Assembly: GCA_018817585.1 (NCBI GenBank)
Contig: JAHITE010000102.1
Span: 1 to 39,053, forward strand
DNA: 39,053 nt
Direction of reading: 5' to 3'
Source: Candidatus Omnitrophota bacterium
GTDB lineage: Bacteria; Omnitrophota; Gorgyraeia; B26-G9
In this document: positions 6,682 through 15,076 of the stretch, piece by piece
Position numbering within the stretch: the first letter of the stretch is position 1
Layout: each line of letters starts with the position of its first letter
The notes under the pieces: model-generated
What the model saw: only the letters and a program-made list of their open reading frames with translations
Databases searched by the model: none
What the model was told of the DNA's origin: nothing
Made by a program: the position numbers and the translations under genes

Positions 6682-8262
6682 ATGGAAAAAGGATATCTTT
6701 GCATTGTGTTACATGGGCATTTACCTTTTGTTCGCCATCCAGAGCATGAGAATTTTCTAGAGGAAGAGTGGCTTTATGAAGCTATAACCGAGACTTATAT
6801 TCCCTTGCTTAATATATTTGATAAGCTGATAGAAGATGGTGTGAATTTCCGGATAACCATGGGCGTTTCTCCGCCATTAATCTCGATGCTGCTTGATCCT
6901 TTATTACAGCATCGGTATATTATGCATATTGAGAAGTTAATTGAGCTGGCCAGCCGGGAAGTGGAAAGAACCCGATGGCAGCCAGAATTTAATAAGCTTG
7001 CTTTAATGTATTTAAGCAAATTTAATCTGGCCAGATACTATTTCGCGGAAAAACACAGAGGTAATCTTTTAGAAGCATTTAAGCGTGTCCAGGACGCGGG
7101 TAGGTTGGATATTATGACTTGTGGGGCAACGCATGGTTTTTTTCCCTTGATGGAGACTTGTAAAGATTCTATTCGTGCCCAGGTAAGAGCAGCGGTTGAA
7201 CAATATAAAAAGGTTTTTCAACGCCAGCCCAAAGGTATTTGGCTGCCGGAGTGCGGATATCATCCTGGCGATGATGAGATTCTAAAAGAAAACGGGATAA
7301 GATACTTTTTTACTGATACACATGGCGTTCTGCATGGTACGCCCAGACCGAAATACGGAGTTTTCGCTCCGGTTTATTGTAAATCCGGAGTAGCTTGCTT
7401 TGGCAGAGATCTTGAGTCCTCAAAACAGGTTTGGAGCGCGAAACAAGGATATCCCGGAGATTATAATTACCGGGAATTTTATCGGGATATTGGTTTTGAT
7501 TTAGAGTTTGATTACATAAAACCTTATATACATCCAGATGGGATCAGAACTAATACGGGAATAAAATACTATCGGATTACTGGTGAAACAGATAATAAGC
7601 AGCCTTATAATGAAGAAGTGGCGATGCAGACAGCCGCGTCGCATGCTGCTAATTTTATGTTTAACCGGGAAAAGCAGGCTGATTATGTTAAAGAAATTAT
7701 AAAAAGAAAGCCGATTATTGTCGCGCCATATGACGCGGAGTTATTTGGCCATTGGTGGTATGAAGGTCCGAATTGGCTTAATTTTTTAATCAGAAAAATT
7801 GCTTATGACCAGAAGAACATTAAACTTATTTCTCCCTCAGACTATTTAGATGAATATCCCAAGAACCAGGTAATTACGCCGTCTCTTTCCAGCTGGGGAT
7901 ATAAGGGCTATGCCGAGTTTTGGTTGGAAGGTTCCAATGCCTGGGTATATAGGCATTTGCACAAAGCTTCAGAGCGGATGAGTGAATTGGTTAAGCTATA
8001 TCCTGAAGCCGGAGGATTGACTCTGAGAGCGCTAAACCAGGCTTTACGCGAAGTCTTACTCGCGCAAAGTTCTGATTGGGCTTTTATTATGAAAACTGGT
8101 ACGCATGTTTCTTATGCTGTTGACAGAACTAAAAAACACGTGCTTAATTTTACCAAGTTATACAATCAGATAAAGGCGAATAATATCAAAGAACAATGGT
8201 TGGGTGAAATTGAGTCGAAAGATAATATATTTCCTGATATTAGTTATAAGTTCCATTCATGA
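6682..8262 (+). CDS. GH57 family 1,4-alpha-glucan branching-type enzyme (DUF1957)
   Basis: The start is the ATG at 6682 behind taggggaaaa; the N-terminus M-E-K-G-Y-L-C-I-V-L-H-G-H-L-P-F is the standard GH57 beginning (motif 1, His-x-His). The product is 526 residues, the usual size for this branch. The nucleophile motif W-L-P-E-C-G-Y has Glu190. Motif 4 (A-P-Y-D-A-E-L-F-G-H-W-W) supplies the catalytic acid Asp351. The C-terminal helical part (A-L-N-Q-A-L-R-E-V-L-L-A-Q-S-S-D-W) is typical of DUF1957 enzymes. Characterised relatives (the Thermococcus/Thermus type) transfer alpha-1,4-glucan segments to form 1,6 branches, though some members have unproven activity. No signal peptide is seen, so it is cytoplasmic. 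Lying next to the DUF4912 gene supports a role in glycogen-like polymer metabolism. Confidence 0.9.
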   Translation: MEKGYLCIVLHGHLPFVRHPEHENFLEEEWLYEAITETYIPLLNIFDKLIEDGVNFRITMGVSPPLISMLLDPLLQHRYIMHIEKLIELASREVERTRWQPEFNKLALMYLSKFNLARYYFAEKHRGNLLEAFKRVQDAGRLDIMTCGATHGFFPLMETCKDSIRAQVRAAVEQYKKVFQRQPKGIWLPECGYHPGDDEILKENGIRYFFTDTHGVLHGTPRPKYGVFAPVYCKSGVACFGRDLESSKQVWSAKQGYPGDYNYREFYRDIGFDLEFDYIKPYIHPDGIRTNTGIKYYRITGETDNKQPYNEEVAMQTAASHAANFMFNREKQADYVKEIIKRKPIIVAPYDAELFGHWWYEGPNWLNFLIRKIAYDQKNIKLISPSDYLDEYPKNQVITPSLSSWGYKGYAEFWLEGSNAWVYRHLHKASERMSELVKLYPEAGGLTLRALNQALREVLLAQSSDWAFIMKTGTHVSYAVDRTKKHVLNFTKLYNQIKANNIKEQWLGEIESKDNIFPDISYKFHS

Positions 8263-8285
8263 ATACAGAAAAAGCAAAAAGCGCT

Positions 8286-8317
8286 TGGCTAATAGTTGAT
8301 GGCTAATGGTCGATAGA
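8286..8317. repeat. Degenerate dispersed intergenic repeat, copy 1 (gctaatgg / gatag type)
   Basis: This is an AT-rich run of related words (ggctaatagttgatggctaa, then tggtcgatag). It resembles in direct orientation the copy at 36038-36080 and in reverse complement the copy at 25268-25299. All three lie between genes. They look like a degenerate repeat family, not coding sequence. Confidence 0.5.
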
Positions 8318-8420
8318 TAAAAAAAGAAAGAAAAAGAAAGAAAAATAAAGAAAAATAAAGAAAAAACAAATCGAATTAGTTAGTGTTTTTTCGCGATACG
8401 CGATACGCACGACGCAAGAC
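8318..8420. repeat. Purine-rich tandem tract (aaaga / aaataaaga) and cgcgatacg repeat
   Basis: 8318-8370 is almost pure A/G with short tandem units (aaagaaag, then aaaaataaag twice). 8392-8420 then repeats cgcgatacg and gacgcaagac words. Together they fill most of the gap between the GH57 gene and uppS. No terminator or promoter is evident. The tract could be slippage-prone or bend DNA, but nothing in the sequence fixes a role. Confidence 0.6.
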
Positions 8421-8472
8421 AGAAGAGAATAGCGGTTAGGAAAAATAGATCATAGAAATCAGGGAAATTGGA

Positions 8473-9198
8473 ATGTCTGCACAAAAAATCATACCAGAGC
8501 ATATCGCGATTATAATGGATGGCAATGGCCGATGGGCAAATAAAAGAAGATTACCCCGGATTGCCGGACATAGCCGCGGTGCTAAGGTAATAAAATCAAT
8601 TGTTCAATCTTGTGATCAAATCGGAGTTAAATATTTAACTCTTTATACTTTTTCAACGGAAAACTGGAAAAGACCGGAGCAGGAAGTAAATTTTTTGATG
8701 CAGCTTCTCAGCGGATTTCTGGCAAAGGAAATTCAACATTTGGTAGATAAAAACATTCAATTTTCTACTATCGGCAGGATTGAGCAGCTGCCGAAAAAAG
8801 CGCAGGAAGTCATTGCTAAAGCAAAGGATAAAACTAAAAACAATACGGGAATAACTTTAATTTTGGCTTTGAATTATGGCGGAAGATCAGAAATTCTTAA
8901 TGCAGCTATAAAATTATACGCTGATATCGAAACTGGCAAAGTTGCTTTAGATAAGATCAATGAAAAAATATTTGCTAAATATTTATATACAGCGGGGATC
9001 CCGGATCCTGATTTGTTGATTCGGACAAGCGGAGAAATGCGGATTAGTAATTTCTTGCTCTGGCAGTTATCTTATAGCGAATTTTATATTACGGAGAAAT
9101 TCTGGCCGGATTTTGATGAAACTGAACTAAAACTCGCGATCAATTGTTTTCAAAAAAGAAAACGGCGATTCGGTGGGATTGAACATAAAAAAGGATAA
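8473..9198 (+). CDS. uppS: Isoprenyl transferase (undecaprenyl diphosphate synthase)
   Basis: UppS makes the C55 lipid carrier for cell-wall and LPS synthesis by cis-condensing isopentenyl diphosphate onto farnesyl diphosphate. The protein has 241 residues, normal for the family. The N-terminal H-I-A-I-I-M-D-G-N-G-R-W-A with the Mg-binding Asp, R-I-A-G-H-S-R-G-A, the T-L-Y-T-F-S-T-E-N-W segment and the C-terminal R-T-S-G-E-M-R-I-S-N-F-L-L-W-Q are all intact. It opens a tightly packed block uppS-cdsA-dxr-rseP-ispG-proS (isoprenoid precursor, phospholipid and envelope genes), an order common across bacteria. cdsA follows after 9 bases, with its ribosome binding site overlapping the end of uppS. 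Confidence 0.97.
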   Translation: MSAQKIIPEHIAIIMDGNGRWANKRRLPRIAGHSRGAKVIKSIVQSCDQIGVKYLTLYTFSTENWKRPEQEVNFLMQLLSGFLAKEIQHLVDKNIQFSTIGRIEQLPKKAQEVIAKAKDKTKNNTGITLILALNYGGRSEILNAAIKLYADIETGKVALDKINEKIFAKYLYTAGIPDPDLLIRTSGEMRISNFLLWQLSYSEFYITEKFWPDFDETELKLAINCFQKRKRRFGGIEHKKG

Positions 9199-9207
9199 AT
9201 TTTAATT

Positions 9208-10023
9208 GTGAATGCCTTACAGAAAAGAGTGATCACCGCGATTTCGATTATTTTATTTGTTGGTTTAGGATTGTTTTTCCTGCCGCAATGGGTTTACGCG
9301 ATGGTGGTTATTCTCTTAATTGCCGGCGGTTTAAATGAATTTTATAATTTAATTGAGAAAAAAGGGATTTTTATCTATAAATACTTTGGGATTTTTATTG
9401 GGATAATCATTCCTTTAAGTATTTATTTTGGGTTTGAATTAACTAAAGGCTGGGAGCTGTTGTTTATTGTTACCTCAACCTTAATTTTCTTTGTTCTGCA
9501 GTTTATCCGCAAAGACAGTTCGCAAGCAATTGTTGGTATTTCCACAACACTTTTTGGCATATTTTATGTTAGCTGGTTCCTTTCTTTTTTAATTAAAATA
9601 AGATTTTTGCCTCAAGGAACTTTGTTTGCCGCGTTTCTTTTATTAGTTACTAAAATGGGAGATGTAGGAGCTTATTTGGTTGGCAAAAGTATTGGTAAAC
9701 ATACTTTGATTCCCCGGATTAGTCCCAAGAAAACATTGGAAGGTTCTCTGGGTGGGCTTATTTTTAGTCTGATTGCCGCGGGGATGAGTAAAATGTATTT
9801 GCCGTTCATTTCCATAGGGCATTTATTGGCTATGGGGGTTTTGCTGGGTTTCCTGGCGCAATTAGGTGATCTTTGCGAGTCTTTGATTAAACGCGATTGT
9901 CAGGTAAAGGACAGCGGTGATCGTTTGCCGGGTTTGGGCGGAATTCTTGATATTATTGACAGTATTATTTTTGCCGCGCCGATATTTTATTGTTATTTAA
10001 TTTATTTTGAATTAATCCCTTAA
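9208..10023 (+). CDS. cdsA: Phosphatidate cytidylyltransferase
   Basis: CdsA forms CDP-diacylglycerol from phosphatidate and CTP in the inner membrane. The 271-residue protein is almost entirely hydrophobic, with about seven or eight membrane segments. The C-terminal signature is present as S-L-I-K-R-D-C-Q-V-K-D-S-G-D-R-L-P-G-L-G followed by G-I-L-D-I-I-D-S. Compared with the E. coli form (P-G-H-G-G-x-L-D-R-x-D), the His is Leu and the Arg is Ile; the K-R, K-D and final Asp residues are kept. The start is a GTG with aaggat 11 bases upstream, inside the end of uppS. dxr begins 2 bases after the stop. Confidence 0.95.
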   Translation: MNALQKRVITAISIILFVGLGLFFLPQWVYAMVVILLIAGGLNEFYNLIEKKGIFIYKYFGIFIGIIIPLSIYFGFELTKGWELLFIVTSTLIFFVLQFIRKDSSQAIVGISTTLFGIFYVSWFLSFLIKIRFLPQGTLFAAFLLLVTKMGDVGAYLVGKSIGKHTLIPRISPKKTLEGSLGGLIFSLIAAGMSKMYLPFISIGHLLAMGVLLGFLAQLGDLCESLIKRDCQVKDSGDRLPGLGGILDIIDSIIFAAPIFYCYLIYFELIP

Positions 10024-10025
10024 TT

Positions 10026-11180
10026 ATGAAAAATATCGCGATTCTCGGTTCTACTGGTTCTATCGGCACGAATGCTTTAAAAATTGTGAGAAGCAGACCC
10101 AGGGATTTTAAAATCATTGGGATTAGTGGATATAGTAATATACCTTTACTTGCCCAGCAAATCAAAGAATTTAATCCGGAAATTGTCAGTGTTAAAGATG
10201 ATGCTGTTATTAGTCAACTTGAAAAAAAGGTCAGCCTTAAAGGGATAAAAATTTATGCCCAGAATATAGGTTTAGATAAAATAGTTACTAATAAAAAAGT
10301 AAGTATTGTTCTGGTAGCTACTTCCGGAACAGTTAGTCTTAATCCGACTTTAGAAGCAATTGAAAGAGGCAAAATAATTGCTTTGGCCAATAAAGAGCCG
10401 TTAGTTATGGCTGGTCAGATTGTAATGGAAAGAATTAAAAAAAACAAAGGGACTTTAATCCCAGTTGATTCAGAGCATAGTGCCATTTTTCAGTGCTTAA
10501 AACAGGAAGATATAAAACAACTTCGGCGGATTTATCTTACTGGCAGCGGCGGGCCGTTTAAGGATTTTAAAAAAAGCCAATTAGCAAAAGTGACGCTGGA
10601 GATGGCGCTGAAACATCCTAAGTGGAAAATGGGTAAAAAGATTACAATTGATTCAGCAACATTAATGAATAAAGGGCTTGAATTAATCGAAGCGCGCTGG
10701 CTGTTTGACATAGCGCCGGAAAAAATTGAGGTAATCATTCATCCTGAAGCGGTAATTCATTCAATGGTTGAATTTCTAGATCGATCGGTAATCGCGCAGC
10801 TGGGTATCACGGATATGCGCTTGCCCATACAATATGCTTTTGACTATCCGCGGAGGCTGGCAAATAAGTTACAGTCAATTGATTTTATTAAAACCAAAGC
10901 TTTAACTTTTTTTAAGCCAAACAGCGATAGTTTTCCTTGTTTGGCGATTGCTCGGCAGGCTGCTTTAAAAGGCGGAAGCAGCGGGGCGGTTATGAATGCC
11001 GCCAATGAAATAGCCGTAGAGGCTTTTTTGCTAAAAAAAATCAAATTTATCGAAATACCGAAAATAGTTTCAGCAATATTAAAAAAACACAGTTTTATTA
11101 AGCGGCCGGTACTGGATGAAATATTTCAATTAGATATTTGGGCGCGAAGGGAGGCAGAATTACTTTGTTATCAACATTAG
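10026..11180 (+). CDS. dxr: 1-deoxy-D-xylulose 5-phosphate reductoisomerase
   Basis: This is the second step of the MEP pathway, converting DXP to MEP with NADPH and a divalent metal. The 384-residue length is normal. The N-terminal G-S-T-G-S-I-G-T-N-A-L is the NADPH-binding loop. N-K-E-P-L-V, D-S-E-H-S-A-I-F-Q (metal and substrate ligands) and G-S-G-G-P-F are intact, as is the flexible-loop region K-W-K-M-G-K-K-I-T-I-D-S-A-T-L-M-N. It shares the isoprenoid pathway with ispG (12270) and ispE (33251) in this window. The 3' end overlaps the start of rseP by 16 bases, which suggests translational coupling. Confidence 0.97.
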   Translation: MKNIAILGSTGSIGTNALKIVRSRPRDFKIIGISGYSNIPLLAQQIKEFNPEIVSVKDDAVISQLEKKVSLKGIKIYAQNIGLDKIVTNKKVSIVLVATSGTVSLNPTLEAIERGKIIALANKEPLVMAGQIVMERIKKNKGTLIPVDSEHSAIFQCLKQEDIKQLRRIYLTGSGGPFKDFKKSQLAKVTLEMALKHPKWKMGKKITIDSATLMNKGLELIEARWLFDIAPEKIEVIIHPEAVIHSMVEFLDRSVIAQLGITDMRLPIQYAFDYPRRLANKLQSIDFIKTKALTFFKPNSDSFPCLAIARQAALKGGSSGAVMNAANEIAVEAFLLKKIKFIEIPKIVSAILKKHSFIKRPVLDEIFQLDIWARREAELLCYQH

Positions 11181-12250
11181 CATTTTTATTTGTATTAGGG
11201 GCACTTGTTTTTGTTCATGAGCTTGGGCATTTTATTGTAGCTAAAATGGTTAAAGTCCGAGTAGAGGTTTTTTCTTTAGGCTTTGGCAAGGTACTTTGGT
11301 CTTTTAAAAAAGGCGATACTGAATATAGAATTTCCCTGATTCCTTTGGGGGGGTATGTTAAGCCTGCAGGGGAAAATCCTGAAGAGGAAAGAAAAGGCGA
11401 ACCCTGGGAATTTCTCTCAAAATCAGTTGGCCAACGCGCGGCGATAATTGCTGCCGGACCGATATTTAATTATATTTGCGCGTTTATCTTGTTAATCCTG
11501 GTTTATTTTAGCGGCGTACCTAATCTTACTTCAACAATTGGAATGGTAAAAGAAAACTATCCGGCCGCGACTGCTGGTTTAAAAGAAAATGATAAAATCA
11601 TTGCTGTTGACGGTAAGCAGGTTAAGTATTGGGATGAACTTTCCGCCGCGATTCATCAGAAAATAGAACAAAATCCGGTTGAACTGCAAGTGCAAAGACA
11701 AGGAGAAGTTTTCGCTGTATCGCTTATTCCACAAGTTGAAACAGTTAAAACTCTCTTGGGTGAAGATAAAAAAATCGCGCTGATTGGGATTGGCCCATCA
11801 GAAGATGTAGAGGTGATAAAATATGGTTTTATTGGCGCGATATCCGAAGCAGCTAAGCAGGTAGTTTTTAGAACAAAAATGATATTTTTCGCGCTTTATC
11901 AAATGATCTGCGGAAAAATATCTCCGCGGGAAATGGCCGGGCCAGTGGGAATTTTTCAGATTACCGGACGCGCGGCACAGCTGGGATTTATTTATTTATT
12001 AGATCTTATGGCTCTATTGAGCATTAACTTGGCAATTATTAATTTATTTCCAATTCCGGTTTTAGACGGCGGGCATCTTTTGTTTCTGGCATGGGAAAAA
12101 ATCCGGGGCAAAGCCGCTAGTCTTAAAGTGCAGGAAATTGCTACCCGGATTGGATTTTCAATGTTAATGCTTTTAATGGTTTTGGTTTTGTTTAATGATT
12201 TAAACCGGATTGGTTTATTTGAAAAGATATTTAGTCTTTTTGCTAAATAA
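11165..12250 (+). CDS. rseP: RIP metalloprotease RseP (site-2 protease)
   Basis: This is an inner-membrane zinc protease that cuts transmembrane substrates, such as anti-sigma factors and remnant signal peptides. The active site H-E-L-G-H lies in the first membrane segment (A-L-V-F-V-H-E-L-G-H-F-I-V-A-K). The second metal motif N-L-F-P-I-P-V-L-D-G-G-H is near the C-terminus, with one PDZ-like domain between (about residues 105-190). The product is 361 residues from a TTG at 11165, chosen because aagggagg (11147-11153) lies 11 bases upstream and the protein then begins at the first membrane helix. A TTG at 11138 is possible but lacks this spacing. The single PDZ domain matches shorter RseP forms rather than the two-PDZ E. 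coli form. Confidence 0.93.
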   Translation: MLSTLAFLFVLGALVFVHELGHFIVAKMVKVRVEVFSLGFGKVLWSFKKGDTEYRISLIPLGGYVKPAGENPEEERKGEPWEFLSKSVGQRAAIIAAGPIFNYICAFILLILVYFSGVPNLTSTIGMVKENYPAATAGLKENDKIIAVDGKQVKYWDELSAAIHQKIEQNPVELQVQRQGEVFAVSLIPQVETVKTLLGEDKKIALIGIGPSEDVEVIKYGFIGAISEAAKQVVFRTKMIFFALYQMICGKISPREMAGPVGIFQITGRAAQLGFIYLLDLMALLSINLAIINLFPIPVLDGGHLLFLAWEKIRGKAASLKVQEIATRIGFSMLMLLMVLVLFNDLNRIGLFEKIFSLFAK

Positions 12251-12269
12251 TTAAAATTTAGGGCTGGCA

Positions 12270-13331
12270 ATGAAAATAAAACGCAGAAAAAGCAGAAAAA
12301 TATTTGTCGGTAATATTTCAATCGGCGGCAGCAGCAATATTACAATACAATCAATGACAACAACTGATACTAAAGATGTAGATGCTACAGTCCGGCAGAT
12401 AAGAGAACTGGAACTTGCCGGCGCGCAGATTATCAGAGTGGCTGTGCTGGATAATCAGGCGGCAATGGAAATTCGTAGAATTAAGCAAAAGATAAAAATT
12501 CCGATTGTGGCGGATATTCATTTTGATTATCGCTTGGCGCTATTGGCGATTGAAAATGGAGCGGATAAGATAAGATTGAATCCGGGAAACATTGAAAAGG
12601 CTTGGCAAATCGAGGCGGTTTTAAAAGCCGCGATTAAAAATAAAGTACCGATCCGCATCGGTTTAAATTCCGGTTCAGTAAAAAGAACCAGAAAAAACCT
12701 TGTTGATGATATGATCGCGGCAGCGCTTGGGTATGAAAAGATATTTAAAAAGTATAATTTTAAAGACATGATTTTCTCGTTTAAGACGCATGATGTTTTA
12801 TCAACCATTGAGGCTTATCGTAAATTCGCGAAATTAACAGACGCGCCACTGCATTTAGGGGTTACGGCCGCGGGCCTGGAAGCCACTGGCTTGGTTAAAT
12901 CAAGTATTGGAATCGGGGCATTACTGCTTGAAGGCATAGGCGATACTCTAAGAGTTTCTTTAACTGCTGAGCCTGTGCGGGAAGTTGAGGCTGGAAAAAA
13001 TATCTTATCAGCTTTAGGCTTGCGTTCTGAAGGAATTGAAATTATTTCTTGTCCGACTTGCGGACGCTGCAAAATCGATTTAATTAGTGTTGTGGAACAG
13101 GCGGTAGAAGCTTTTAGGCCTTTGCAAAAAAAATACACTGCCAAAAAACTAAAAGTAGCATTAATGGGCTGTGTAGTCAATGGGCCGGGAGAAGCAAAGG
13201 AAGCGGATATTGGTATTGCTTGGGGCGGCAGTTCCGGGATATTATTTAAAAAAGGAAAAAAAATAAAGAATATCAGTAAAAATTCATTAATAAAAACATT
13301 GGTCGCGGAGGTTAAAAATGAAGTGGTCTGA
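12270..13331 (+). CDS. ispG: 4-hydroxy-3-methylbut-2-enyl diphosphate synthase (flavodoxin/ferredoxin)
   Basis: This is the penultimate MEP pathway enzyme, an iron-sulphur protein that converts MEcPP to HMBPP. The 353-residue length is that of the two-domain bacterial form, without the extra domain of plant and Chlamydia types. The TIM-barrel part has V-A-D-I-H-F-D-Y-R-L-A and N-P-G-N-I. The 4Fe-4S ligands are in S-C-P-T-C-G-R-C and M-G-C-V-V-N-G-P-G-E-A. Its last 14 bases overlap the start of proS, so the two are probably coupled. All seven CGCG tetranucleotides I located in it (12422, 12629, 12716, 12827, 12842, 12869, 13304) begin at a third codon position. Confidence 0.97.
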   Translation: MKIKRRKSRKIFVGNISIGGSSNITIQSMTTTDTKDVDATVRQIRELELAGAQIIRVAVLDNQAAMEIRRIKQKIKIPIVADIHFDYRLALLAIENGADKIRLNPGNIEKAWQIEAVLKAAIKNKVPIRIGLNSGSVKRTRKNLVDDMIAAALGYEKIFKKYNFKDMIFSFKTHDVLSTIEAYRKFAKLTDAPLHLGVTAAGLEATGLVKSSIGIGALLLEGIGDTLRVSLTAEPVREVEAGKNILSALGLRSEGIEIISCPTCGRCKIDLISVVEQAVEAFRPLQKKYTAKKLKVALMGCVVNGPGEAKEADIGIAWGGSSGILFKKGKKIKNISKNSLIKTLVAEVKNEVV

Positions 13332-15027
13332 GCTTTTGCTCCCTACACTTAAAGAAGTTCCCTCAGAAGCAGAGGCAATAAGCCATATTCTGATGATCAG
13401 AGCCGGGCTTATCAGGAAGCTTACCTCAGGAGTATATTCATATTTGCCTGTTGGTTTAAGAGTATTGTTTAAGGTAGAAAATATAATCCGGCAGGAAATG
13501 AATAAAAAAGGCGCCCAGCAATTACTCCTGCCGGCAATCCAGCCAGCTGAATTATGGCAAAAAAGCGGACGGTTTGATGCTTTGGGGCAAGACATGATAA
13601 CCTTCATAGACAGACATAAAAAACTTAATGTTTTAGGCCCAACTCATGAGGAAGTAATTACTTCATTAGTAAAAAATGAGGTTAATTCTTATCGCCAGAT
13701 GCCGTTAATTCTCTATCAGATTCAGACAAAATTTCGAGATGAAGCTCGTCCGCGTTTTGGAATAATCCGTTCACGGGAATTTATTATGAAAGACGCTTAT
13801 AGTTTTGACCGGGACATTGAAGGCCTGGGTAAGAGCTATGACAAAATGTATGATGCCTATTGCCGGATTTTTACACGCTGCGGTTTAAAGTTTCTTCCGG
13901 TGGAAGCAGATACGGGAATAATGGGCGGTGACGTATCTCATGAGTTTATGGTTTTGGCTGAAAGCGGAGAAGATAAAATCGCCCAATGTGAACAATGTTT
14001 ATATGCTGCTAGTTTAGATAAAGCTGAGTGTCTGCCGGGACAAGAGACAAGAGACAAGACACAAGACACAAGAAAAGAAGTACCGGAGGAGGTCAGTACT
14101 CCGGGGGTTAGTTCAGTTGAACAGGTGGCAGAGTTTTTAAAAATCTCTGTTGATCATTTAGTAAAGACAATGATTTATTTAGCAGATGGAAAGCCGGTGG
14201 CTGTTTTAGTCCGGGGAGATCATGAAATAAATGAAGCGAAATTATCTAAAGTTTTAAAAGTTACTAAATTAGAAATGGCAAATTCCGCGGTAATTGAAAA
14301 AGCAACAAAAGGGCCGATGGGGTTTAGCGGTCCAATCGGGTTAAACGATATTGATATTTACGCGGATTACGCGGTTGAGGCAGCGACCAATGTAGTTGTC
14401 GGAGCAAATAAATTGAATACGCATACGCAATATGTTGATATTGTCCGAGATGTTAAAATTAAAAAATTCGCTGATTTACGCTGCATTACTGAAATTGATA
14501 AATGTCCGCGCTGTGGGGCAGGGATTAAAATTGAGCAAACAATTGAAGTGGGGCATGTTTTTAAATTAGGAACAAAATATACGGAAAGTTTGGGTGCTAC
14601 TTTTCTTGATGAACAAGGTAAAGCCAATTCAATTATAATGGGCTGTTATGGAATCGGAGTAACCAGAATAATCGCGGCTTTTATAGAACAGAATTTTGAT
14701 GAAAATGGAATTGTTTGGTCTAAAGAATTAGCGCCTTTTCAGGTAATTATAATGCCGCTTAATACAGCGGATGAACAGAGCATGGAAATTGCTGAATCTA
14801 TTTACAATCAATTGATGGAACAAAATATTGAGGTTATTTTAGATGACCGGGATGTAAGGGCCGGAATAAAATTTAAAGACGCGGATCTTATCGGGATCCC
14901 ATTGCAGGTTATTATTGGCCAAAAGAATATTATTAAAAATATTATTGAGCTAAAAGTTCGCAGAAGCAGTCAGAGAGAAGAAGTAGCGATTGATGATGCA
15001 ATTAATAAGATTATTGAATTGATTTAA
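13318..15027 (+). CDS. proS: Prolyl-tRNA synthetase (bacterial type, with editing domain)
   Basis: This is a class II synthetase charging tRNA-Pro. The protein has 569 residues, the normal length for the long bacterial form with an inserted YbaK-like editing domain. Motif 2 (R-D-E-A-R-P-R-F-G-I-I-R-S-R-E-F) and motif 3 (G-C-Y-G-I-G-V-T-R) are intact. The editing insertion runs from about residue 250 (S-T-P-G-V-S-S-V-E-Q-V-A-E-F-L) to 385, and the anticodon-binding domain is C-terminal. The linker just before the editing domain (residues 241-253) is encoded by a caagagac/caagacac repeat (14041-14073), an oddity. A 16-bp perfect inverted repeat spans the stop codon. The gene closes the uppS block. 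Confidence 0.97.
   Translation: MKWSELLLPTLKEVPSEAEAISHILMIRAGLIRKLTSGVYSYLPVGLRVLFKVENIIRQEMNKKGAQQLLLPAIQPAELWQKSGRFDALGQDMITFIDRHKKLNVLGPTHEEVITSLVKNEVNSYRQMPLILYQIQTKFRDEARPRFGIIRSREFIMKDAYSFDRDIEGLGKSYDKMYDAYCRIFTRCGLKFLPVEADTGIMGGDVSHEFMVLAESGEDKIAQCEQCLYAASLDKAECLPGQETRDKTQDTRKEVPEEVSTPGVSSVEQVAEFLKISVDHLVKTMIYLADGKPVAVLVRGDHEINEAKLSKVLKVTKLEMANSAVIEKATKGPMGFSGPIGLNDIDIYADYAVEAATNVVVGANKLNTHTQYVDIVRDVKIKKFADLRCITEIDKCPRCGAGIKIEQTIEVGHVFKLGTKYTESLGATFLDEQGKANSIIMGCYGIGVTRIIAAFIEQNFDENGIVWSKELAPFQVIIMPLNTADEQSMEIAESIYNQLMEQNIEVILDDRDVRAGIKFKDADLIGIPLQVIIGQKNIIKNIIELKVRRSSQREEVAIDDAINKIIELI
14041..14073 (+). repeat. In-frame caagagac/caagacac repeat inside proS
   Basis: The words caagaga, caagaga, caagaca, caagaca and caagaa follow one another and encode the hydrophilic stretch Q-E-T-R-D-K-T-Q-D-T-R-K. 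Related gacgcaagac wording occurs between genes at about 8411-8420. It looks like an intergenic-type simple repeat that has expanded within, or entered, a tolerant domain linker while keeping the frame. Confidence 0.6.
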
Positions 15028-15044
15028 AAATAATCTTATTAATT
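15000..15044. repeat. Perfect 16-bp inverted repeat over the proS stop codon
   Basis: The arm aattaataagattatt (15000-15015) is exactly complementary to aataatcttattaatt (15029-15044), with a 13-base loop holding the end of the reading frame. A short A-run, not a T-run, follows on the + strand, so it is not a standard intrinsic terminator for proS. It may stabilise the 3' end, or act as a protein-binding palindrome ahead of the pilM promoter. Confidence 0.8.
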
Positions 15045-15076
15045 GAACATAAAAAAATATAACTGCTAAAAATAAC

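Noticed and set aside
8286-8420. Possible CRISPR array or tRNA-like element
   Set aside because: The repeats are short, degenerate and not separated by unique spacers of constant length; no cas genes are present.
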